From: Cordilura impudica
Taxonomy: Eukaryota > Arthropoda > Insecta > Diptera > Scathophagidae
NCBI GenBank assembly: GCA_963682025.1
Contig: OY821518.1
Coordinates: 148,314,057-148,378,056, forward strand
Length of the DNA stretch: 64,000 bases
Reading direction: 5' to 3'
Shown: positions 56,065 through 64,000 of the stretch, piece by piece
How the letters are laid out: every line of letters begins with the position of its first letter
Position numbering within the stretch: position 1 is the stretch's first letter
Position numbers and translations under genes: made by a program
The notes under the pieces: generated by a model
Told to the model about the DNA's origin: nothing
The model's database searches: none
Seen by the model: only the letters and a program-made list of their open reading frames with translations

Positions 56065-56730
56065 ATAAAAAAAGAAATTTACTACATTTTAAGTATTTTT
56101 TTTTTATGTTGTTTTTTTTTTTTATTTCAATGTCTTAGGTAAAAATATACATATATTTAAGGATGTTTTTCTAATGAACTTTAATTAACCCGAATCACCC
56201 CAGAAGTATATTTGGAGATTTTTTCGTTTCTGTATTAGTCGAAACGGAAAAAATTATTTTTTATGCAAATCGGAGGTGTTACGGTATGGTAGCTTTGGTC
56301 AGATTCGGGTTAAATTGAATATAAATTTTTGTGAAATGTTGACGAAATTTTGTTTTATGTAATTAAGTGCGTTCAGCAGACAATTGAGCTATGTAATATA
56401 TTAAAAAAAAATTCACAATGGGTCGTTTTGACCCCATGAGCATAAAGGGTTAAATTGTCACAAAATCGATAGGTAATTTAATAAACAATAACGCAAAAAA
56501 AAAACGCGAGAAAAATTTTAAACCGTTCAATAATTATCGATTTTTGATCACTCACACCCCAAAAAAAGGGCACTGTGCGTCGGTGTAGCACTACTGGACT
56601 GATATTGGTCACTTTCTATACAAATGTGTGAAAATATGCTCTTATTTGAAGTTTGATGATATTCTCCAGAAAATTTCCCACAATGATATAACAAAAAATT
56701 ATATTCGTTAGAGCTGTGTATATAAAGAAG

Positions 56731-56803
56731 ACAAATATTTTTGGTTGTTACAAACAGCAGCACAAAGTCATTATACCCAAACCACATAGGGTATAGGGTA
56801 TAA
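56731..56803 (+). repeat. Family A fragment, copy A7
   Basis: Only the last ~70 bp of family A (GGTTGTTACAAACAGCAGCA ... GTATAGGGTATAAAA), inside the outer Transib. Confidence 0.75.
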
Positions 56804-57170
56804 AAACCATATTTCACGCTAAAAGTTAAAAAAATCAAAAGTTCAACTTTGACCTAGAATTTCTTAAAAATTACTCAATCAATTTTTTGAAATTAAAGCA
56901 GGCTCAAGTTCAACTAAATATCTACCCACTAGAAAAAGAATTACTAAAATATTTTGATCGGTTCAAAAGTTACAGAATTTTGTCCAATGAAAAACAATTT
57001 CAAGCCACTGTGCGTAGGCGGAACGCATTATTTGGCCAAACTCTTTGCAGCCAGTAATACCACGACAAACTGCCTCTTCCATTCCGCTATACATGTAGGA
57101 TCCTTCCTTCATGATTTGTTCCATGCCGGGTGCTTTGGGTACAGATGGAGCCATTTTTATTCTCAGATTT

Positions 57171-57950
57171 TTATACCCTATACCACTATGTGGTTTGGGT
57201 GTAATGACTTTGTGCTGCTGTTTGTAACTACCAAAAATATTTGACCTAGAGCCATCTTTTATTTTACCGTCGACTCACAATCACTTTCTGAGTCGATTTA
57301 GCAATGTCCGTCCGTCCGTCCGTCCGTCCGTCCGTGTGTGTGTCCATGTAAAGCTTGTAATCAAACTACAGGTCTCAAATATGAATATATTTTGATGAAA
57401 TTTGGTACATAAGCTTTCGTTGGCCATAGGATGAATGCTATCGGTCCATATTCAGACCTAGACCCGATACAAATGACCCCTATGAAATCGACATAAATTG
57501 CCATAAGATCCAAATTGTCTTATAGATCTTACTCAAATTGGGTTTGTAAGCGTTTATTACATCCATTAATGAGTAGTCCACAAATGATCCCTATGGGACA
57601 ACTCTTAGTCATAGGCCCCACATACATCTGCTTCCCGATCTTCATTAAATCTATCAAAAAACAAAAATATTGCACTGATTCTTCTCAAATTTTGTTTGTA
57701 TATATTCTTGTAAAATACAAGAGACTTTACCAAACATAGTCAGTATCGGTCCATTTTTGGGCCTAGTCCCCATATAGGTATAGCATCCGATTTGAAGTTT
57801 TTCATATCTGCAGCCAAAAAAATTAATAGAAATCCCACTCAAATTTAGTTTATGCTTATCTTCTATATCCAGTTAGTTGGGTCTAAGAGATAGGGTCTCT
57901 AAACGCATGGTATAGGGTATCATATAGTCGGTCCAATTTTCTTACTTGTT
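57171..57950 (-). repeat. Dispersed repeat family A, copy A4
   Basis: Minus orientation, starting 17 bp upstream of the CCT8 pseudogene ATG. Right edge has only half of the terminal hairpin (TAGTCGGTCC then AATTTTCTTACTTGTT). Contains a five-fold GTCC tract at 57308-57332. Confidence 0.88.
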
Positions 57951-58309
57951 TTGTCTACATTTCACAATTAATAACCGAGAAAATGAAAACTTTTAGCAAG
58001 ACAATTTTAGTTTTGTTATTGGGCTTATATAACATCATTATATTTTTTTGGCACTAAATCTAAAAAACCCAGCTAAATCTACAAAACCCAGTTAAATTGG
58101 TTTTCTTTTGATATAACCGAATTCAATAATTCAAATTACTAATCTGTCTCTGTTATACATATGTACCGACAAGTTGTTACAATATTCATTTTCGGTTTAA
58201 AAATATTGTGTTAAAAGAACTTAACCACCAATATTATTATAAATGATTCTTGGCTGTGATTTGGCGGAGTATTTATGTATGATAATACCCAGGTATACTT
58301 ACTTGAGCA

Positions 58310-58430
58310 GTTCCAGATTTTTCTTCATTAATGCCATTAAGTTATGGAATAGCCTTCCCTTAGCTATAAAACTTTTATAAAGAAAAAAAAGTTTTAAAAA
58401 GCTTTACAAAATCTTATATCCCTGAATAAT
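58310..58430 (+). pseudogene. Non-LTR reverse transcriptase C-terminal scrap
   Basis: Reads RFFFINAIKLWNSLPLAIKL, matching the 'xFFxRAxxLWNSLPxxI' tail of jockey/CR1-type polymerases, then a stop and FKKLYKIL in another frame. Too short to assign to an element. Confidence 0.6.
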
Positions 58431-59109
58431 TAGCTTTCTTCTATTTCTATCATCTTATCCCTTCTTCAACTTTACCTGTCTACTTTCTAGCCATTTTTTT
58501 TTTTTTGGTTCTTTAATAAATCAATTGCTATCTCCTTTTTTTATTGACCATTATGTATTTAATGTTTTCGTATGTTTTTTATACCCATTACTTAAATTAT
58601 AACTTATTATATGACATATAAATACTATAAAAGAATATAAAAGAATTCTTATTGTTTTAACACTAAAATTAATTATTAAATTAAATTAAATTAGATATTT
58701 AAAAATCAGTAATGGTTTAATTTAGTTCCTCAATTGAATTAGCTTAATTATTTTCATATAAAACTCTGATTGGTAAATGCAACTTATTTTTCTATTAAAG
58801 GCACATAAATTTTCTGAGAACTATAATTATATGGTAGATAATGCAAAAAGTTTATTGTATTTGAAAATATTTATGAATTACAATAAATGATTATAACATG
58901 ATTAAATTTTACTATTATTAACGGAATTCCTACCAAACCTTTTTCTGTGTGTAGAGGATATAATCTGTACTCTTTAATACAGTCGGTGACGACATTCCCT
59001 CATACTAATAAAAACAATTACAAAATACTAATAAACAAAATAAACGATAAAAATAATGTGCTAATTTAAACAAAAATAACTTAAATGTTTAATATTTTGT
59101 TATAACTAT

Positions 59110-59360
59110 TTATATATTTTCCTTATTTCCTTTTCTTGATTTTTCTTTATTTGCTATCGTTTCGATTTTGGGAAAAATTAAACGTAGTTCTTTCGTGAAA
59201 TCTTCGTACGGAATTACAGATTTAATGTATACAAAAACTATATAACTAATTATTTTATTTGTTATTAACTTTATTAACTCTCGTTCACTATTATATTTTT
59301 CACTAAAACACTATTTATATTTTATATGCTCCCGGCTACGATGGATTTCCACGTACCAAC
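59110..59360 (-). other. Possible exon with one internal stop
   Basis: Minus strand: acceptor-like TTTATTTCAG, then GWYVEIHRSREHIKYK, a TAG, and 66 further codons in the same frame including YIKSVIPYEDFTKELRLIFP and KIETIANKEKSRKGN, ending TAA at 59110. An open run of this length with Lys/Glu-rich helix-like composition is unusual here. No homologue recognised; may be a pseudo-exon. Confidence 0.25.
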
Positions 59361-59994
59361 CTGAAATAAAAAAAAAATATAATTAAATACAAGACTCGGT
59401 TACCATTAGAATATTTATATTAAGTAATAAAAATTTTTATTCAAATTCTTTACTATTTTAAAATGTAACAGATTTTATTCACTAACAATCTTATATTAGT
59501 ATAATTCTTTTAAAATGAAAATATTCTCGATAGCAAAATTAGTTCAGTTTACCAATCAAAAGCTTTATACAAATTGAACTAATTCAATTGATGCAAATAA
59601 ATTGAAAGCAGTATAAAATATTTCAATATTAAATATTGGAGATTGTAATAACTAATTTAATTAAAACAACATATTGTAAGAAGAAAGTATAAAATCCGAT
59701 ATTGTGATAGATTGTTGGCTAACATGATGAAAATAATTTAGTATTTGAAACTATTTTTCTGTTGTCAAAAGGACTGCAAGCCTTTTATACGCTTTGGTAT
59801 TTATGACCAAAAGAAAAATCCAATTCCGTTGTACATAGAATGAAAGGTTTAATCCAACTGAATTTTAATTTACTTGTCATTTTGGAAAATTAATACAAAA
59901 TTTTAATTTATTTACATACAAACGCTTAAATAAATACAGTCCATTAAAGCAGATTATACGATTGGGTAAGAACCTAATCATGTGGTCATTGTTC

Positions 59995-60506
59995 TTATAC
60001 CTTATACTACTATGTGGTGAGGGCATAATGTATTTGTGCTAATATTTGTAACTACCAAAAATATTTGACCTACACCCATCTTTAATTATACCGATCGAAT
60101 CAGAATCACTTACTGATTCGATTTAACGATGTCCGTCCGTCCGTCCGTCCGTCCGTCCGTCTGTGTGTCCATGTAAAGCTTGTAATCAAACTGCAGGTCG
60201 CAAATATGAATATATTTTGATGAAATTTGGTATTTAATCTTTTATCAGCCATGGGATGAACGCTATTGAAATTGGTGAAAATCGGTTCATATTCAGAACT
60301 AGTCCCCATTCAAATGACCCCTATGAGATCGACTTAAATTGCCATAATATCCAAATTTTCATATAGATCTCTGTCAAATTGATTTTGTGTGTGTTTATTA
60401 CTCCCATTAATCAATAGTCCAAAAATAAATGCTATAGAACAATTCTTAGTCATAGCCCCCATATGAAGTTGATTCCCGATCATCATCATAAATCTATCAA
60501 AAAACA
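59995..60506 (-). repeat. Dispersed repeat family A, copy A5 (3' part)
   Basis: Runs from TTATACCTTATACTACTATG to AATCTATCAAAAAACA, about two thirds of the element in minus orientation, and abuts copy A6. Confidence 0.88.
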
Positions 60507-61307
60507 ACAAGTAAGAAAATTATAGTCGGTCTAGACCGACTATACGATACCCTATACCATGCGTTTATAGACCCTATCTCTCAGGCTCAACTAACTGGAT
60601 ATAGAAAATAAGCGTAAACCAATTTTGAGTGGGATTTTTATTAATTTTTTCGGCTGCAGATATGAAAAAGTTCATATCGGATGCTATATCTATATGGGGA
60701 CTAGGCCCAAAAATGGACCGATCCTGACCATGTTTGGTAAAGCCCCTTGTATTTTGCAAAAATATATACAGACAAAATTTGAGAAGAATCAGTGCAATAT
60801 TATTGTTTTTTGATAGATTTAAGTGAAAATCGGGAAGCAGCTCTATATGGGGCCTATGATTAAGAGTTGTCCAATTGGGATCATTTTTAGACTACTGATT
60901 AATGGATGTAATATATACATACAAACCCAATTTGACTAAGATTTGTATGATAATTTGGATCTTATGGCAATATATGTTGATTTCATAGGGGTCATTTGTA
61001 TGGGGGCTAGGTCTGAACATGAACCGATTCTCACCAATTTCAACAGCGTTCATCCCATGGCTGATAAAAGATTAAATACCAAATTTCATCAAAATATATT
61101 CATATTTGCGACCTGCAGTTTGATTACAAGCTTTACATGGACACACAGACGGACGGACGGACGGACGGACATCGTTAAATCGAATCAGTAAGTGATTCTG
61201 ATTCGATCGGTATAATTAAAGATGGGTGTAGGTCAAATATTTTTGGTTGTTACAAACAGCAGCACAAAGTCATTATACCCAAACCACATAGTGGTATAGG
61301 ATATAAA
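60507..61307 (+). repeat. Dispersed repeat family A, copy A6
   Basis: Full-length plus copy with intact terminal hairpin. With A5 it forms an inverted pair (arms 59995-60506 and about 60800-61307). Confidence 0.9.
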
Positions 61308-62287
61308 AATATTGTGTTTAATTGAACATGGCAACAGCGCCAACACATACACTTACCAATAATTGAATGCAAAAATTATTTGTTATTTGAAAAGTTTTGA
61401 TTTCAAAGAATATACTCTCGAAAAAAGTATCAAATAATCAATATTTGTAATTTTGGCATTTTTTTTTCTACGTCGGCAATAACATTCATAAAATCTACAT
61501 TGTGTAAAGATACGATTTTAAAATAATATCTGAATCTCTTCACATATGAAATAGAAATACGGCAAATATATAGTTAAATTCCCAAACGATCGTGAACTTA
61601 AGCACTTGGAATTTTATGTAACACTTAATTTTTAATAACTGTGTTAAAATACAATCTAGGTTAACAAGTAATTTATATTTATCAAATGGAATACCCACCT
61701 TAAAAAAGAGATTTTTATTAATTTTTAACAATAATTTATAATTTGTTACGCATATACAAATCATTATCTTTTAGCCAAATTTAATACACATAATCGGTAT
61801 ACAGACAACAGATTCATAATGCTTCATCAGCTGGTGCGGTGGCAGCTGCTCGTCCATTAAAAAGCTTAAAACCCCCAAATTATGATTGAAACTAAAGAGT
61901 CTGTGTCTACTGGGAGTTTACATTCTTTGTGTTGTTTCTTTCTTTCTTTCGTAAATCCAATTTCAATTTGTGATTGTGGCAATAAAAATCCGATTTGAGT
62001 TAATTAAGCATAATTAAGTTAATAAATTTCATTTTTGTGTTTATGTTTTTGTTGTTGTATATATGTATATGCTCATAATTTAACATGAAATTAGTTTTTT
62101 AGAAGTAACAAATTGGGATTTTTTTTCTATAGCGACTTTTAAGCAGGCGCTATGAATATTAATAATCAAAAAATATGTTGTAGTCTTTTCCAATTAATCA
62201 ACAGAACTGAACACAACATAAATCAACATTTCTTAAGAGGCTTAGCGTGTGGAATTAACTTTATAGTAAAAATGCAGAAATACTTAG
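61308..62287. other. Intergenic with one exon candidate
   Basis: AT-rich apart from 61805-61889. The latter half holds T-rich tracts and no other signal. Confidence 0.4.
61805..61889 (+). other. Candidate terminal coding exon
   Basis: After an acceptor-like TCGGTATACAG the frame reads QQIHNASSAGAVAAARPLKS, LKPPNYD and TGA (61887-61889). Codons such as GCG GTG GCA GCT are much richer in GC than the surroundings, which is what a conserved coding exon looks like in AT-rich fly DNA. The upstream exon is not found in the window. Could be the last exon of a host gene; identity unknown. Confidence 0.35.
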
Positions 62288-63030
62288 CTGCAGTCGGTTA
62301 ATTCGAATTTACGATACCCTTTTCTATGTGATTCGGAAAAGAGTCTTACGTCCAACTATACCAATGAGGATTAGATTGTAACTTTTTGTTTGCATGCGAA
62401 TATGCAAAAGTTCTTTATATTGGTGAAAAATTGATCCGACTATGAAAATATGAAGTGATACGAGTACTTACTAAGATATCCAGTCAAACAATAGTTGCTA
62501 AATTTTTCGAACAATAAAAATTTAAACTAGCTCGTCATCCGAGGATTTATGACTAGGAGCTGCTTCTTTTTTTTAATTTTTTTAACTGTTTTATAGAAAT
62601 AATAATGTCCAATTGTAATACTCGCACTACTAGTTTTAGCGAGTTCATAAACCATTATACGATGCGGGCGCCAACGGTTACCAATATTTAAGGACGTGTA
62701 TACAACGTTACAGACTGTGAGGAAAAATCTCTTAAAATATCATAATATATCTGAGGATCAATTATTTCTGAGAATTAAAAAATTACCTTCTGTAGAAATA
62801 TCTATCAATTTAAGATGATTTCAGTAACAAAAAATGTTTCATTTTTGTAGTAAACCATACTAAATTTCATTAAAATATATTCATATATGTGACCTGTAGT
62901 TTGCTTACAAAGTTTACATGGACACACAGACGGACTGACGGATGGGCAGACATCGCTATCGATCAGTATAATAAAAGGTCTAGGTCTAATATTTTTGGTA
63001 TTCACACACATCCACATATTGGATAAGGAA
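62288..63030 (+). repeat. Diverged family A copy, A8
   Basis: Old copy: CAGTCGGTTAATTCG and ACGATACCCTTTTCTATG at the left, GACACACAGACGGACTGACG and 'TAGGTCTAATATTTTTGGTA' at the right, with an unrelated middle (62560-62860). Confidence 0.7.
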
Positions 63031-63214
63031 TAAAAATTCCAATCGCATATGTATTCATTTTTGGCAAAATATAGTTTTTCTTTATAAGTATATACGTACA
63101 TAACATACAATGTACCAATTCAATTTGTAATTAACGACGATATACCAACGTAATATAATTTAAGAATATTCAGGTTTTTTGTTTTTGTTTAATATCGCAA
63201 ATAGAATGAATTTC

Positions 63215-63600
63215 GAGAAAGGGTCTTGATCTGACTTTGCTAATGTTACAGGAAATATGAATAAACCAAATTTTTATTGTTATTAATTTGTGCACTGCGG
63301 ATATGAAATCGTTGATATCATATTTTATTTTTCTATGGGGCCAGGTCAACAAATGGACCGATGATGACCATATTTAGTAAAGTCAATTTTTTTACCCAAA
63401 AACATATACAAACCAAATTTGAGAAAGATCTATGCAATATCTTCGTTTTTTGATAGGTTAAAGCAATGACTAAAATTGGTCCTACACGTTTTGTTTTGGA
63501 CTACTGATTTATATGTAGAATATAAAAAAACATAAACCATATTAAACCGATATCTATGTATACTATAATCTGGATCTTTTTTATCGCTTTTAAAAATTTT
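63215..63600 (+). repeat. Diverged family A fragment, A9
   Basis: Central part only: GGGGCCAGGTCAACAAATGG, ACCAAATTTGAGAAAGATCT, TTTTGGACTACTGATT. Confidence 0.7.
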
Positions 63601-63651
63601 TGTTCTTTAATGTTGTGTCAGAAAAGCAATAATTTATTTGCTTTCCTTTAA

Positions 63652-64000
63652 AAGATAATTTCGTCAGATGAAAACTATATATTTTGGATGGATCTGGTGG
63701 GACTTAAAGTTACTGGCGTAACTTACGAGAACTCCAATTCCAATATTTCTGTCGAAAAATCTTTGGTTATGATTTGGGCTGCGTTTACTGAAGAATGTTG
63801 TGTGGAGTTGCAAATCGTGTCAACAAAATTAACAGTGAAAAATGTTGTGAATTACTTCAATGTAGTTTGCTGCCATTTTACAGAAAAAATATATTTTTCC
63901 CAGCAAGACAATGCAGCCTGTCATGCCAGAAAATTCACAAAAGAATGGTTAAGCTCGAGTGATGTCAATGCTTTCGAATGGCCTGCTTGCTCTCCTGATA
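63652..64000 (+). pseudogene. Tc1-type transposase fragment, cut by window end
   Basis: Open frame from 63652: KIISSDENYIFWMDL (first catalytic Asp), SLVMIWAAFTEECCVEL, FSQQDNAACHARKFTKEWLS (second Asp), and EWPACSPD at the window edge, where the catalytic Glu would follow about five codons later (34-residue spacing if normal). No stop inside these 116 codons, but the N-terminal DNA-binding part is absent upstream (TAA at 63649-63651, family A before that), so the copy is 5'-truncated or shifted. Confidence 0.75.

Larger units (their letters stand above)
51847..56577 (+). mobile_element. Transib element with transposase (inner)
   Basis: Ends CACAGTGCACTTTTATTTTC (51847) and, complemented, CACAGTGCCCTTTTTTTGGG (from 56577), both followed by GAGTGAT(C)AAAAATCG. 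The 5-bp duplication CGTCG is present on both sides (51842-51846, 56578-56582), matching the known Transib preference for CGNCG. 4731 bp, including a MITE (52136-52786) and a family A repeat (53031-53839). It jumped into the outer Transib. Confidence 0.93.
50939..57013. mobile_element. Transib-type element inserted in CCT8 (outer)
   Basis: Ends CACTGTGGCTGAAATTTTGA (50939) and, on the other strand, CACAGTGGCTTGAAATTGTT (from 57013) are inverted, with a common CATTGG further in. The 5-bp duplication CGTAG flanks both sides (50934-50938, 57014-57018); removing the element and one copy restores the CCT8 codons for Ser-Ala-Tyr-Gly-Pro. CACAGTG ends and 5-bp duplications define Transib. Without the nested element it is about 1.3 kb and non-coding, so it is non-autonomous. 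51300-51700 and 56583-56700 share similar subterminal blocks. Confidence 0.9.
50047..57154 (-). pseudogene. CCT8: CCT-theta chaperonin subunit pseudogene
   Basis: CCT8 is one of eight subunits of the cytosolic TRiC/CCT folding chamber. Minus-strand ATG at 57152-57154 gives MAPSVPKAPGMEQIMKEGSY and EEAVCRGITGCKEFGQIMRS, the N terminus of fly CCT8. The reading is cut at the Tyr-Gly codons by transposons and resumes at 50933 with GPNVMNKMIINNHEK, then MVMASEMQDAEVRDGTNFIV, CKILGSGLSKSEVVHDMVLK, RFVEGDVSFAKKFKI, YAFRRYITALEAFPKALAVS, and VKYAVDAANTIVKVVQNIMD ending at TAA 50047-50049. About 20 residues are missing after LVTS and some 200 between TKATEI and AAQITALADN, with stops and shifts. No introns are seen, so a processed copy is likely (inference). 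Confidence 0.9.
57951..59994. other. AT-rich stretch, no clear gene
   Basis: Contains one reverse-transcriptase tail scrap (58310-58430) and one weak minus-strand open stretch (59110-59360), listed separately. The rest shows no open frame of interest. Confidence 0.4.

Overview
The window looks like repeat-dominated nuclear DNA of a higher fly, most likely a calyptrate (blowfly or house-fly type). Reasons: the DNA is strongly AT-rich; it carries several copies of the dispersed dipteran repeats that start with ACAAGTAAGA plus a short hairpin and contain tracts of GTCC/GGAC; and it holds mariner, Tc1, Transib, Harbinger, hAT, copia and I/R1-type relics together with a broken copy of one conserved host gene, chaperonin CCT-theta (CCT8). 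The species is an inference. I recognise no rRNA, tRNA or CRISPR, and no intact host gene.

Layout. 0-8 kb: a DD41D mariner (239-1518), two Harbinger-type elements with 3-bp target duplications (2541-3266, 3829-4317), and a near-identical 780-bp tandem duplication (4285-5844). 8-22 kb: dispersed repeats, a hAT relic (12295-14797), a second hAT relic (15617-~17570) and a decayed intron-containing DNA transposon (17842-~21280). 22-36 kb: a 12.8-kb structure bounded by inverted arrays of a CAATTG-rich ~20-bp repeat; into it are nested a copia element (22902-27460, target duplication ATATC), a reverse-oriented I-like element with RNase H, and an R1/LOA-like element. 36-46 kb: AT-rich DNA, a second DD41D mariner (40799-42068), Tc1 relics and a Helitron-like element (43248-45665). 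46.5-49.7 kb: the only intact long reading frame, a 739-aa transposase that is related to the decayed copy at 18-21 kb.

50-57.2 kb is the most informative locus. A CCT8 pseudogene is split inside the Ser-Ala-Tyr-Gly-Pro codons by a Transib-type element (50939-57013, target duplication CGTAG). That element is itself split by a second, transposase-bearing Transib (51847-56577, target duplication CGTCG), which in turn carries a Harbinger-like MITE and a family A repeat. 57-64 kb: more family A repeats, including an inverted pair, two weak host-exon candidates, and a Tc1 transposase running off the window end.

Almost nothing here works as a gene set. The value of the window is its insertion history: nested elements with readable target duplications allow relative dating, and the 739-aa transposase is the only candidate for present activity.
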